NCBI GenBank assembly: GCA_029007435.1
Contig: JAQXHU010000013.1
Span: 1 to 34,533 of the forward strand
From: Bacteroidales bacterium
GTDB lineage: Bacteria; Bacteroidota; Bacteroidia; Bacteroidales; UBA932
DNA: 34,533 bases
Reading direction: 5' to 3'
Shown here: piece by piece, positions 23,755 to 32,803 of the stretch
Layout: the number at the start of each line of letters is the position of its first letter
Numbering within the stretch: the stretch's first letter is position 1
Notes under the pieces: generated by a model
What the model was told of the DNA's origin: nothing
The model's input: only the letters and a program-made list of their open reading frames with translations
The model's database searches: none
Translations under genes and position numbers: made by a program

Positions 23755-24144
23755 ATGGCAAAGAAAACAACAACAGCAAAGAAGAGAGTTGTGAAAGTTG
23801 AGGCAACTGGTGAAGCTCATATTTCATCAACCTTCAACAACGTCATTGTCTCCCTCACCAATAATGTCGGCCAGGTAATCAGCTGGTCCTCAGCAGGCAA
23901 GAGCGGGTTCAGAGGCTCCAAGAAGAACACTCCGTACGCAGCGCAGGTCGCAGCGGAGGATGCAGCCAAGACCGCATTCGACGCAGGCCTCCGCAAAGTC
24001 AAGGTCTATGTAAAAGGTCCTGGCGCAGGACGAGAGTCCGCGATCAGAACAATCGCCAACGCAGGTATCGAGGTTACAGAGATTGTCGATGTGACTCCAA
24101 TGCCTCACAATGGATGCAGACCAAAAGGCCGTCGTAAAGTTTAA
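23755..24144 (+). CDS. rpsK: 30S ribosomal protein S11
   Basis: A 129-residue protein of the 30S platform near the Shine-Dalgarno helix. Landmarks are [60 protein letters not shown] and the end [18 protein letters not shown]. The N-terminal 15 residues are Lys/Thr-rich and variable, as is usual. Confidence 0.98.
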   Translation: MAKKTTTAKKRVVKVEATGEAHISSTFNNVIVSLTNNVGQVISWSSAGKSGFRGSKKNTPYAAQVAAEDAAKTAFDAGLRKVKVYVKGPGAGRESAIRTIANAGIEVTEIVDVTPMPHNGCRPKGRRKV

Positions 24145-24167
24145 TTTTAATTTAATGATTAATTACT

Positions 24168-24773
24168 ATGGCAAGATATACTGGACCAAGTACTAAAATC
24201 GCCCGCAAATTTGGCGAGCCTATCTTCGGAGCGGACAGATATTTCGAGAAGAGAAACTTCCCTCCAGGACAGCACGGCGCTGCCAGAAAGCGCGCAAGAA
24301 AAGCTACCGATTACGGTAATCAGCTTAAGGAGAAGCAGAAAGTCAAGTATATGTACGGTCTTCTTGAGAGACAGTTCCGTAACACATACGAGAAAGCCTG
24401 CCGTATGCAGGGCCAGAAGGGTGAGAACCTTCTCTTCCTTCTTGAGTCAAGGCTTGACAATATTGTTTACCGTCTTGGTATCGCTCCTACAAGGGCAGCT
24501 GCAAGACAGCTCGTGCTCCATTGCCACATTACAGTGAACGGAGCAGTTTGCAACATTCCTTCATCACAGGTCAAACCAGGTGACGTTGTTGCTGTCCGCG
24601 AAAGGTCAAGAAGCCTTGAGGTGATCCAGGCAAGTGTCGCTTCAGCGCACTCATACTCTTGGCTTGAGTTCGACGCAAAGACTCTCACTGGCAAGTACCT
24701 CAACGTTCCTGCAAGAACAGAGATCCCTGAGAACATCAACGAGCAGCTTATCGTCGACCTGTACTCTAAGTAA
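24168..24773 (+). CDS. rpsD: 30S ribosomal protein S4
   Basis: A 201-residue primary 16S-binding protein and, in E. coli, the repressor of the alpha operon. Start [20 protein letters not shown], then [20 protein letters not shown], an S4 RNA-binding domain at [20 protein letters not shown] and [20 protein letters not shown], and the end [16 protein letters not shown]. No zinc-binding cysteines at the N-terminus. Confidence 0.98.
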   Translation: MARYTGPSTKIARKFGEPIFGADRYFEKRNFPPGQHGAARKRARKATDYGNQLKEKQKVKYMYGLLERQFRNTYEKACRMQGQKGENLLFLLESRLDNIVYRLGIAPTRAAARQLVLHCHITVNGAVCNIPSSQVKPGDVVAVRERSRSLEVIQASVASAHSYSWLEFDAKTLTGKYLNVPARTEIPENINEQLIVDLYSK

Positions 24774-24797
24774 TAGTAACACCTAAAAAGAATTAAT

Positions 24798-25808
24798 ATG
24801 GCAATCTTAGCATTTCAGAAACCGGATAAGGTGATAATGCTCGAAGGCACTGATACCGTCGGCCGTTTCGAGTTCAGGCCGCTTGAGCCTGGCTATGGAC
24901 AGACTATCGGTAACGCGCTCCGCCGCATTCTTCTCTCTTCTCTGGAAGGTTTTGCTATCAGCTCGATCCGTATCTCCGGGGTGAACCAGGAGTTCGCCAC
25001 CATTCCGGGGGTCATCGAGGGAATGCAGGACATTATTCTGAATCTCAAACAGGTGAGATTCAAAAGAATGGTGGAAACCGTGGATTCCGAGGTGGCAAAT
25101 ATCACAATTAGCGGTAAACAGGAGTTTACTGCAGAGGATATCTCTCAAGGATTGTCTTCTTTCAAGGTGCTCAATCCTGAGCTGCACATCTGCTCTCTTG
25201 AACCTTCTGTGAAACTCGAGATTTCCATCACCATCACCAAGGGCCGCGGATTCGTTCCGGCCGAGGAGGAGAGGGATGAGAACACTCCTATCGGAACAAT
25301 TCCGGTAGATGCCATTTACACCCCTATCCGCAAGGTGAACTGGACCGTGGAGAACTGGCGTGTTGAGCAGAAGACAGACTACGAGAAGCTCAATCTGGAG
25401 ATTGTTACCGATGGTTCAATCACTCCGAATGTTGCCCTTCAGGATGCCGCAAACATCCTTATCTACCACTTCAAACTCTTCACCGATGACAAGAAGCTCG
25501 CACTCGAGAGTACTGTCAAACCGGATTCAAAGGAGCTTGATGAGGAGTCACTCCGTATGAGACATCTCCTTCTCAACAAACTTTCAGACCTCGGCCTTTC
25601 TGTAAGGGCATACAACTGTCTGAAAGCTGCTGAGATCGACACTCTCGCCGACCTCGTTTCCTACTCAAGGCCTGAGCTTATGAAATTCCGTAACTTCGGC
25701 CGCAAGTCGCTCAACGAGATTGACCAGATGCTCGACAAGATGAAACTCACGTTCGGAATGGATGTCACCAAGTACAATATTGAACCTAAGAAAAAGAATA
25801 ACGTTTAA
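24798..25808 (+). CDS. rpoA: DNA-directed RNA polymerase subunit alpha
   Basis: A 336-residue subunit that nucleates RNA polymerase assembly. The N-terminal dimerisation domain shows [38 protein letters not shown] and [21 protein letters not shown] linker near 235-260 leads to the C-terminal domain with [20 protein letters not shown] and [15 protein letters not shown], which binds UP-element DNA and activators. Full length, in the standard alpha-operon position. Confidence 0.99.
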   Translation: MAILAFQKPDKVIMLEGTDTVGRFEFRPLEPGYGQTIGNALRRILLSSLEGFAISSIRISGVNQEFATIPGVIEGMQDIILNLKQVRFKRMVETVDSEVANITISGKQEFTAEDISQGLSSFKVLNPELHICSLEPSVKLEISITITKGRGFVPAEEERDENTPIGTIPVDAIYTPIRKVNWTVENWRVEQKTDYEKLNLEIVTDGSITPNVALQDAANILIYHFKLFTDDKKLALESTVKPDSKELDEESLRMRHLLLNKLSDLGLSVRAYNCLKAAEIDTLADLVSYSRPELMKFRNFGRKSLNEIDQMLDKMKLTFGMDVTKYNIEPKKKNNV

Positions 25809-25810
25809 TT

Positions 25811-26305
25811 ATGAGGCATAATAAAGCTATCAACCACCTTGGCCGCAAGAGCGCTCACCGCAAGGCTCTTCTCGCTAATATGTCCTGTTCACTTATTCTC
25901 CACAAGAGAATAAACACAACAGTTGCGAAGGCAAAGGCCCTGAAGTCATATGTTGAGCCGCTCGTAACCAAGTCAAAAGACGACTCAACACACTCCCGCC
26001 GTATCGTTTTCAGCTATCTGAAGAACAAATATGCGGTTGCTGAGCTCTTCCGTACTATCGCTCCGAAAATCGCTGACCGTCCAGGCGGATACCTCCGTGT
26101 CCTCCACACAGGTTTCAGACAGGGCGATGGCGCCGAGATGGCTCTTGTGGAGTTTGTTGATTTCAACGAGGCAGCACTTGCTACTGCTCCTGCCAAGAAA
26201 GAGGCCAAGAAGTCCACTCGCCGCAGCCGTTCGAAGAAGGCTGCCGAGGCACCGGCAGAGGCTCCGGTTGCTGAAGCTCCGGCAGAAACTCCTGCAGCAG
26301 AGTAA
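25811..26305 (+). CDS. rplQ: 50S ribosomal protein L17 with Ala/Pro/Glu tail
   Basis: A 164-residue protein near the exit tunnel. The conserved core (about residues 1-120) has [52 protein letters not shown] and [20 protein letters not shown]. Beyond it is a 40-residue tail: a basic patch ([16 protein letters not shown]) and an acidic Ala/Pro repeat ([19 protein letters not shown]). Tails of this kind are common in Bacteroidota L17 and are likely disordered. It is the last gene of the operon. Confidence 0.97.
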   Translation: MRHNKAINHLGRKSAHRKALLANMSCSLILHKRINTTVAKAKALKSYVEPLVTKSKDDSTHSRRIVFSYLKNKYAVAELFRTIAPKIADRPGGYLRVLHTGFRQGDGAEMALVEFVDFNEAALATAPAKKEAKKSTRRSRSKKAAEAPAEAPVAEAPAETPAAE

Positions 26306-26326
26306 TCACGCTGCTGAATATACATT

Positions 26327-26373
26327 CAGACAAGCCGGTTGAACGAATCAGTTCAGCCGGCCTGTCTGTTTTT
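26327..26373 (+). terminator. Terminator of the ribosomal operon
   Basis: An 18-bp stem (26327-26344 with 26351-26368, one A-C mismatch and one T-G pair) around a GAATCA loop, followed by five T. It starts 21 bases after the rplQ stop. One of the strongest hairpins in the window. Confidence 0.94.
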
Positions 26374-26427
26374 CGTGCAGAAGATCAATTTTTTCTATGA
26401 ATATAGTCCATAACTGAAAATTTTATT

Positions 26428-26435
26428 TATATTTG
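26428..26435 (+). promoter_or_regulatory. Promoter -7 element for hppA
   Basis: TATATTTG matches TAnnTTTG fully, 72 bases before the hppA ATG. No good TTTG is seen at -33, so the promoter may be weak or activator-dependent. Confidence 0.5.
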
Positions 26436-26437
26436 TA

Positions 26438-26493
26438 ATCGAAAGCTATGAGTTTCGATATGAAAGAGCGAAACGTTACAAATATTTACGTTT
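26438..26493 (+). repeat. Two inverted repeats in the hppA 5' leader
   Basis: ATCGAAA/TTTCGAT (26438-26444 with 26453-26459) and AAACGT/ACGTTT (26471-26476 with 26488-26493) lie between the presumed start of transcription and the hppA ATG. Both could form leader hairpins or bind a dimeric regulator. No riboswitch family was recognised. Confidence 0.45.
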
Positions 26494-26507
26494 AATAATC
26501 AACTTTT

Positions 26508-28697
26508 ATGGATTTACTATTCTACATTGTGCCGGCAGCCTCGGTGACTGCGCTGTTATTCGCCTGGTTCTTCTTCAGGCAGATGATGAAGGAAAGCGAG
26601 GGAACAGTCACTATGAAGGAGATTGCCCAGTATGTCCGTGACGGAGCTATGGCCTACCTTAAACAGCAGTACAAGGTAGTGACCATAGTCTTTGTCGTTC
26701 TTGCAGTGTTCTTCGCGGTTCTCGCATACGGATTTCATATTCAGAATCCGTGGGTTCCCTTCGCATTCCTCACCGGAGGTTTCTTCTCCGGTCTCGCAGG
26801 ATTCATAGGAATGAAGACCGCTACCTATGCTTCAGCCCGCACGGCCAATGCCGTCTCAAGGTCATTGAATTCCGGGCTGAAACTGGCTTTCCGATCAGGC
26901 GCAGTTATGGGACTGACAGTCGTGGGACTCGGTCTGTTGGACATTTCTGTATGGTATCTCGTCCTGACCGCTTTTGTCAGCGACCCGAATCCATCCCAGG
27001 TCCTCGTAACTATCACTACTACAATGCTTACATTCGGTATGGGAGCCTCCACACAGGCCCTCTTCGCCAGAGTTGGAGGCGGCATCTACACCAAAGCTGC
27101 TGACGTGGGAGCTGACATTGTCGGAAAGGTTGAGGTTGACATTCCGGAGGACGATCCGAGAAACCCCGCCACCATCGCCGACAATGTAGGTGACAATGTG
27201 GGTGACGTCGCAGGTATGGGTGCTGACCTCTATGAATCATATTGCGGCTCGATTCTCGCCACTATGGCCCTCGGCGCGTCTGCGTTTTTCGGTGACACTG
27301 TGGCCCAGACCCGCGCGATACTCGCTCCAATGTGCATAGCCTCTATCGGCGTTGTGCTTTCAATCATAGGCATTTATGCAGTGCGTACAAAAGAGGGTGC
27401 AGGTCTGCAGGACTTGCTCGGCTCACTCAGCCGCGGAACAAATCTCAGCGCATCCCTTATCGCCGTGATTTCATTTGCGGTCTTCTATCTTCTCGGCTTC
27501 CAGAACTGGTGGCAGCTTTCTCTCTCAGTTATCTTCGGTCTCGTGTCCGGCGTGGTGATTGGCAAAGCAACTGAGTATTATACGTCCCATTCTTACAAGC
27601 CTACGCAGAAACTCGCCGAGAGTTCCAAGACAGGTTCCGCTACAGTCATTATCGGCGGGGTTGGTCTTGGAATGATTTCAACAGCCGTTCCGGTCATCAC
27701 AATAGCGATTGCCATCCTGCTTTCTTATCTCTGCGCCACTGGCTTCTCCTTTGACCCGCAGCTGATAAGCAATGGCCTGTACGGCATCAGCATTGCCGCG
27801 GTCGGGATGCTCTCGACACTGGGAATTACCCTTGCTACTGACGCTTACGGCCCTATAGCAGACAATGCCGGAGGAAATGCCCAGATGAGCGGCCTTGATC
27901 CGGAGGTGCGCCAGAAGACAGACATCCTCGATGCCCTCGGGAACACCACCGCTGCGACTGGCAAGGGGTTCGCAATTGGTTCCGCCGCCCTCACCGCCCT
28001 CGCACTCCTCGCTTCGTATATCGAGGAAATCAAGATTGGCCTTGTCCACGCTGGCCGCACCACAATTGAGGTGGGAGGAGAGGTTGTTGACGTCGTCAAG
28101 GCCACTATCCCCCAGATTGTAGAGTTCTATCAGGTCAATATTATGAATCCCCGTGTGCTTGTGGGTGTGTTTATAGGTTCGATGATGGCCTTCCTGTTCT
28201 GCGGACTCACGATGAACGCCGTAGGACGCGCCGCCCAGAAGATGGTGACTGAGGTCCGCCGCCAGTTCAGGGAAATAAAGGGCATACTTGAAGGGGAGAG
28301 GAGACCTGACTATGCGAAATGCGTGGAGATTTCCACATTGGGAGCGCAGCATGAGATGATACTTCCGTCAGTAATAGCCATTGTGGCTCCGATACTTACC
28401 GGTGTCTGCCTCGGACCTTCCGGTGTTATGGGACTTCTCGTGGGCGGCCTCGGAGCCGGTTTCGTTCTCGCTATCTTCCTCGCCAATTCGGGAGGAGCCT
28501 GGGACAATGCCAAGAAATATGTAGAAGAGGGCAATTTCGGTGGCAAGAACTCAGAATGCCACAAGGCAACTATTGTCGGCGACACTGTCGGCGACCCGTT
28601 CAAGGATACATCCGGACCGTCACTCAATATTCTTATTAAACTGATGAGTATGGTATCCATCGTTATGGCCGGTCTGACTGTTATGATCGGAGGATGA
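26508..28697 (+). CDS. hppA: K+-dependent membrane-bound pyrophosphatase (Na+ and/or H+ pump)
   Basis: A 729-residue membrane protein with about 16 helices that hydrolyses cytoplasmic pyrophosphate and pumps Na+ or H+. The active-site block around residues 195-245 has DVGADIVGKVEVDIPEDDPR, NPATIADNVGDNVGDVAGMG and ADLYESY; the later blocks DAYGPIADNAGGNAQMSGLD and GDTVGDPFKDTSGPSLNILI are also complete. GNTTAATGKGF (478 onward) has Ala482 and Gly485 where potassium-independent enzymes have Lys and Thr, so it belongs to the K+-dependent class. Members from Bacteroides relatives pump Na+, some both Na+ and H+; which ion applies here is not settled by eye. It is monocistronic, with its own promoter and terminator. 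Confidence 0.96.
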   Translation: MDLLFYIVPAASVTALLFAWFFFRQMMKESEGTVTMKEIAQYVRDGAMAYLKQQYKVVTIVFVVLAVFFAVLAYGFHIQNPWVPFAFLTGGFFSGLAGFIGMKTATYASARTANAVSRSLNSGLKLAFRSGAVMGLTVVGLGLLDISVWYLVLTAFVSDPNPSQVLVTITTTMLTFGMGASTQALFARVGGGIYTKAADVGADIVGKVEVDIPEDDPRNPATIADNVGDNVGDVAGMGADLYESYCGSILATMALGASAFFGDTVAQTRAILAPMCIASIGVVLSIIGIYAVRTKEGAGLQDLLGSLSRGTNLSASLIAVISFAVFYLLGFQNWWQLSLSVIFGLVSGVVIGKATEYYTSHSYKPTQKLAESSKTGSATVIIGGVGLGMISTAVPVITIAIAILLSYLCATGFSFDPQLISNGLYGISIAAVGMLSTLGITLATDAYGPIADNAGGNAQMSGLDPEVRQKTDILDALGNTTAATGKGFAIGSAALTALALLASYIEEIKIGLVHAGRTTIEVGGEVVDVVKATIPQIVEFYQVNIMNPRVLVGVFIGSMMAFLFCGLTMNAVGRAAQKMVTEVRRQFREIKGILEGERRPDYAKCVEISTLGAQHEMILPSVIAIVAPILTGVCLGPSGVMGLLVGGLGAGFVLAIFLANSGGAWDNAKKYVEEGNFGGKNSECHKATIVGDTVGDPFKDTSGPSLNILIKLMSMVSIVMAGLTVMIGG

Positions 28698-28731
28698 TAT
28701 TGTAATAATTGGTTTTCCTTTTTCTTTGGAG

Positions 28732-28775
28732 AGAGGGCGGATTGCAGGAATCACTGCAGCCCGCCCTCTTGAATT
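28732..28775 (+). terminator. Terminator-like hairpin after hppA
   Basis: AGAGGGCGG (28732-28740) pairs with CCGCCCTCT (28761-28769), with an inner TGCAG/CTGCA stem. The following tract is only moderately T-rich. It is the likely 3' end of the hppA transcript. Confidence 0.75.
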
Positions 28776-28847
28776 GAATATATTTTGGAAATGTCGTAAA
28801 AAATTGTTATTAATTGCAGAATAAAGATAACCCTAATTTATAACATC

Positions 28848-30179
28848 GTGAAAAAGATAACATTGTTTTTGGCATTTCTTTGTATCACAATCGGAGCTAA
28901 TGCACAGTGGCAGAGCCTTTTCAATGGCAAGAACCTAAAAGGTTGGAAAGTTGTCGGCGGAACAGCTGAGTATCAAGTGGAAGACGGCGCAATCGCCGGT
29001 ATAAGCAAGGCCGGCACACCGAACACGTTTCTCCGCACCGAGAAAGAGTACGGTGATTTCATTCTCGAGTTCTGGTTCAAAGTCGATGAAGCCCTCAATT
29101 CGGGAGTCCAGCTGCGCAGCCATTTGACGGACGGCCGTGTCCGCGGCTATCAGTATGAAATTGACCCGTCCGCACGTGCCTGGTCAGCAGGTATTTACGA
29201 TGAGGCTCGTGAAGGATGGCTCTATCCTATGACAGGCAATCCTGCGGCACAGTCGGCATTCATCCACAATGACTGGAATGTTGCCCGTGTCGAGGCTGTC
29301 GGCGGCCGTATCCGTACCTGGCTGAATGGCGTCCCTGCGGCTGACATTCTTGACGCCCAGGACGCTTCCGGTTTCATCGCCCTTCAGGTGCACGCAGTCT
29401 ATTCGGAGGCCAATGTCGGCAGAAAAATATATTGGAAGAATATCCGCATTATGACGGAAGGACTTGAATACGAGACTCTTCCGGAGACGGGCATCGCCCA
29501 GCGAAACTGCGTTCCGAACACGATTTCGGAGCGTGAGGCGGCTGACGGCTGGAAACTTCTTTGGGACGGCAAGACTACAGAAGGATGGCGCAGCCACAAG
29601 GGACCGGAATTCCCCGACAAGGGCTGGCATATAGAGAACGGCATTCTTGTAGTGGAAAAGGCTGACGGTGCCGAGTCCGGAAATGGCGGAGACATTATCA
29701 CGAAAGAGAAATACCGCAATTTCATCCTTTCCGTTGACTTCAAGATAACGGAGGGCGCCAACAGCGGCATCAAGTATTTTGTGAATCCGGAAATCAACAG
29801 CGCTGAAGGCGGATCCGCCATCGGCTGTGAGTATCAGATTCTTGACGATGCAAAGCATCCTGATGCGAAACTCGGAGTTAGTGGCAACCGCAAGCTTGGA
29901 TCTCTGTATGACCTCATTCCTGCGCCAGACAGCAAGCCGTACCGCAAGGGATTCTTCAACACTGCGACTGTGGTTGTCAACGGAAACCACGTGGAGCATT
30001 GGCTCAATGGAGTGAAACTGCTTGAGTATGAACGTAACAATGAGATGTTCAATGCGCTTGTGGCATATAGTAAATACAAGAACTGGATCAATTTCGGCAA
30101 CTTCGAGAGCGGCCACATCCTGCTTCAGGACCACGGCGACCAGGTGATGTACAAGAACATAAAGATAAAAGAACTGTAG
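28848..30179 (+). CDS. Secreted protein with two DUF1080 (3-keto-disaccharide hydrolase) domains
   Basis: A 443-residue protein with a signal peptide ([20 protein letters not shown]). Start is GTG at 28848; no nearby ATG keeps the signal sequence. Two DUF1080 jelly-roll domains follow: about 21-210 ([48 protein letters not shown]) and about 230-443 ([67 protein letters not shown]). DUF1080 enzymes cleave glycosides that have first been oxidised at C3. The second domain keeps the usual family motifs better than the first. It precedes a Gfo/Idh/MocA oxidoreductase and a LacI regulator, consistent with that two-step route. Sugar substrate unknown. Confidence 0.83.
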   Translation: MKKITLFLAFLCITIGANAQWQSLFNGKNLKGWKVVGGTAEYQVEDGAIAGISKAGTPNTFLRTEKEYGDFILEFWFKVDEALNSGVQLRSHLTDGRVRGYQYEIDPSARAWSAGIYDEAREGWLYPMTGNPAAQSAFIHNDWNVARVEAVGGRIRTWLNGVPAADILDAQDASGFIALQVHAVYSEANVGRKIYWKNIRIMTEGLEYETLPETGIAQRNCVPNTISEREAADGWKLLWDGKTTEGWRSHKGPEFPDKGWHIENGILVVEKADGAESGNGGDIITKEKYRNFILSVDFKITEGANSGIKYFVNPEINSAEGGSAIGCEYQILDDAKHPDAKLGVSGNRKLGSLYDLIPAPDSKPYRKGFFNTATVVVNGNHVEHWLNGVKLLEYERNNEMFNALVAYSKYKNWINFGNFESGHILLQDHGDQVMYKNIKIKEL

Positions 30180-30201
30180 AAATCTTCAAACGATAAGGGA
30201 T

Positions 30202-31647
30202 ATGTCAGATAAGAAGATGTCACGCAGGAACTTCCTGCAGAGCGCCGCGGTGATAAGCGGTGCGGCTATGATGCCGTCCATTGTGACAGGCTGCTCAGGT
30301 CCGGTGAAGCGCACAGCCAGGCCTAAGGTGGTCGGTGCGAATGACAAAGTGAATCTTGCCCTGATAGGCATCGGCAACCGCGGCTGCGAGGTGTCCAAGG
30401 CGTTCATCAAAACCGGATTGTGCAATATTGTGGCCCTGTGCGACACTGATATGGGAGCAAAACACACCCAGGAGATTGAGGCGATGTGCCCGGGAGTGCC
30501 GAAATTCCAGGACTTCCGGAAAATGTTCGACAAGATGGTGGACAAGATTGACGCAGTGATGGTCGCCACGCCTGACCACAGTCACTTCCCGATATGTATG
30601 GCGGCGATGCGCGAGGGCATCAATGTTTATGTCGAGAAGCCTCTTGCACGTACATTCTATGAATGTGAGCTGCTTATGGAAGCAGAGAAGAAATACGGCG
30701 TGGTGACACAGATGGGCAACCAGGGCCATTCCGAAGCCAACTACTTCCAGTTCAAGGCCTGGAAGGAGGCCGGCATAATCCGCGACGTCACCGCAGTGAC
30801 AGCCCATATGAACAATTCCCGCCGCTGGCACGGCTGGAATCCTGAAATGGCGCACGTCCTGGAGGCGGAGCCTGTCCCTTCAACATTGGACTGGGACACC
30901 TGGCTCTGCGGAGTCCAGGAGCATTCATACAATCACGACTATGTCAATGGCCAATGGCGCTGCTGGTTCGACTTGGGGATGGGAGCGCTCGGCGACTGGG
31001 GAGCCCACATCCTTGACACTGTCCACGAGTTCCTCGACTTGGGGCTGCCGACAGAAGTGACTCCGATTTATCTGAAAGGACACAATCGGTTCTTCTATCC
31101 GATGTCATCCACCCTCCAGTTCCATTTCCCTGAACGTCAGGATATGCCGGCACTTGACGTGACCTGGTACGACGGGCTTGACAACATCCCGCCGGTTCCG
31201 GCAGGGTACGGGGTTTCTGAACTTGACCCGAATATTCCGATGGTCAACGGAGGCAAGATACAGGCTCTCAAACTCAACCCGGGCAAGGAGATATATTCCA
31301 AAGAACTGACCTTCAAGGGAGGCTCACACGGCAGCACGCTGTCAATCATCCCTGAAGAGAAGGCGCTTGAATGGGCAGGAAAACTTCCTGAGGTTCCTGA
31401 AAGCCCGTCAAACCACTTCGAGAACTTCCTTCTCTCGGTTATGGGCAAGGAAAAGACACGTTCTCCGTTCTCCGTATCCGGCCCTCTTAGCCAGGTGTTC
31501 TGTCTCGGCGTGATCAGCCAGTGGACAGGGGAACGCATTGTGTTTGACCGTGAAACAAAACAGATTGTCAACAATCCGTTGGCAAACCAGCTTCTCTGGG
31601 GCTGCAGGCCACGCACAGGCTGGGAGAAGTTCTATGGACTGATTTAG
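30202..31647 (+). CDS. Gfo/Idh/MocA family oxidoreductase with Tat signal
   Basis: A 481-residue NAD(P)-dependent sugar dehydrogenase-type enzyme. The N-terminus is a twin-arginine signal (SRRNFLQ at 7-13, then a hydrophobic stretch and SIVTGCSG with Cys31), so it is exported folded with its cofactor and may be lipidated. A Rossmann motif ALIGIGNRGCEVS (54-66), VATPDHSH, the family EKP motif at 145-147 and GNQGHS follow. Such Tat-exported members oxidise sugars or act on glycans in the periplasm. It lies 22 bases after the DUF1080 gene; together they suggest oxidation to a 3-keto glycoside and cleavage. The substrate is not predictable from sequence alone. Confidence 0.88.
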   Translation: MSDKKMSRRNFLQSAAVISGAAMMPSIVTGCSGPVKRTARPKVVGANDKVNLALIGIGNRGCEVSKAFIKTGLCNIVALCDTDMGAKHTQEIEAMCPGVPKFQDFRKMFDKMVDKIDAVMVATPDHSHFPICMAAMREGINVYVEKPLARTFYECELLMEAEKKYGVVTQMGNQGHSEANYFQFKAWKEAGIIRDVTAVTAHMNNSRRWHGWNPEMAHVLEAEPVPSTLDWDTWLCGVQEHSYNHDYVNGQWRCWFDLGMGALGDWGAHILDTVHEFLDLGLPTEVTPIYLKGHNRFFYPMSSTLQFHFPERQDMPALDVTWYDGLDNIPPVPAGYGVSELDPNIPMVNGGKIQALKLNPGKEIYSKELTFKGGSHGSTLSIIPEEKALEWAGKLPEVPESPSNHFENFLLSVMGKEKTRSPFSVSGPLSQVFCLGVISQWTGERIVFDRETKQIVNNPLANQLLWGCRPRTGWEKFYGLI

Positions 31648-31729
31648 CACCAAAACTTGGTTATGTAAGAAATAAACCTTAACTTGCACTGTTATTTTAT
31701 AAGGGAATGTTAAAAAAAGGGGCTTTTGT

Positions 31730-32755
31730 ATGAAAAGGATTACTATTCGCGACGTGGCTCGCGAGGCAAAAGTGTCGGTCACACTCGTATCTTTCGTGAT
31801 GAATGCGAAGAGGGACAAAGATGGAAATCTTGATTGCCCTGTAAATCCTGAGACCGCCAAAAGGGTTCTTCAGGTCGCTCAGAAATTAGGTTACAGGAGA
31901 AATTTCGCCGCTGCGTCGCTCAGAAGCGGGCGCTCCAACTCAATAGCTGTAATCCCGAATGATATTTCGAACAAGTTTTTTGCCGGTGTCTCAAGATGTA
32001 TTGAGGACAAGGCGAAAAGCTATGGCTACACAGTCCTTTTCGCAAGCTCCGACGAGAATGCGGACAGATTGGCCAATGTTATGGACGCTGTCCTTGCCCA
32101 CAATATTGACGGCGTGATAGTGGCGCCCTGCACCGGAGGTGATGCGGCAGTGAGGAAAGCCATCGATTGTGGAGTTCCTGTCGTGCTTCTGGACAGGGAT
32201 ATCGATGGTATGGACAATGTCGGAAAAGTGCTTTTGGACGACGTGGAGGCAGGCTCAATGGCTACGGATCTCTTCATAAAGAGAGGCTACAGGAAGATAG
32301 AGATGATTTCGTATTCTCTTGGAATCTCCAGCCTTGAAGAGCGAGAGTCGGGATATCGCAAGTCAATGATGGATAATGATTTGTATGATAATGCGAGAGT
32401 CCATTACACTACATACGCCAAGGCTGCTGAAGATGTGCCGGTGATTATCAAGGACGCCGTCTCGAGAGGAGTTGAGGCGATATTCCTTCCGACATACTCC
32501 CTGTCCGCCCTTGTGCTGATGACAATGCGCGACCTTGGTCTCAGGACACCTGAGGATATGGCAGTCATAGGTTTCGACGTCAGTGACATTTACCAGCTCT
32601 ATTCGACTTCGGTCACCCATATAGTGCAGCCGCTCAAGGAACTTGGAGAGAAGTCAGTTGATGTCCTTATCAATATGATTCACGACAAACCTGCCGAGAA
32701 GGTGGTTCTCAAGCCTGAGATGATAGAGGGCAATTCCACAGCTCCGAAGAAATGA
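31730..32755 (+). CDS. LacI-family transcriptional regulator
   Basis: A 341-residue repressor-type protein. The N-terminal helix-turn-helix and hinge (ITIRDVAREAKVSVTLVSFV, then NPETAKRVLQVAQKLGYRRN and ASLRSGRSNSIAVI) are followed by a periplasmic-binding-protein-like effector domain with GVSRCIEDKAKSYGYTVLFA, DGVIVAP, VPVVLLDRDIDGMDNVGKVL and VIGFDVSDIYQLYSTSVTHI. The HTH carries an insert (AKRDKDGNLDCPV) between helices 2 and 3. Located 82 bases after the oxidoreductase gene, it probably controls the DUF1080/oxidoreductase pair in response to a sugar. No operator was identified confidently. Confidence 0.93.
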   Translation: MKRITIRDVAREAKVSVTLVSFVMNAKRDKDGNLDCPVNPETAKRVLQVAQKLGYRRNFAAASLRSGRSNSIAVIPNDISNKFFAGVSRCIEDKAKSYGYTVLFASSDENADRLANVMDAVLAHNIDGVIVAPCTGGDAAVRKAIDCGVPVVLLDRDIDGMDNVGKVLLDDVEAGSMATDLFIKRGYRKIEMISYSLGISSLEERESGYRKSMMDNDLYDNARVHYTTYAKAAEDVPVIIKDAVSRGVEAIFLPTYSLSALVLMTMRDLGLRTPEDMAVIGFDVSDIYQLYSTSVTHIVQPLKELGEKSVDVLINMIHDKPAEKVVLKPEMIEGNSTAPKK

Positions 32756-32803
32756 CGGCGGCTTTTCCGTTGTTTTCCGGCCAGTGCTCTTGATGTGCTG
32801 ATA

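Noticed and set aside
29184..30134. 316-codon minus-strand frame over the DUF1080 gene
   Set aside because: Shadow of a clear plus-strand gene with signal peptide and two domains; no recognisable protein features.
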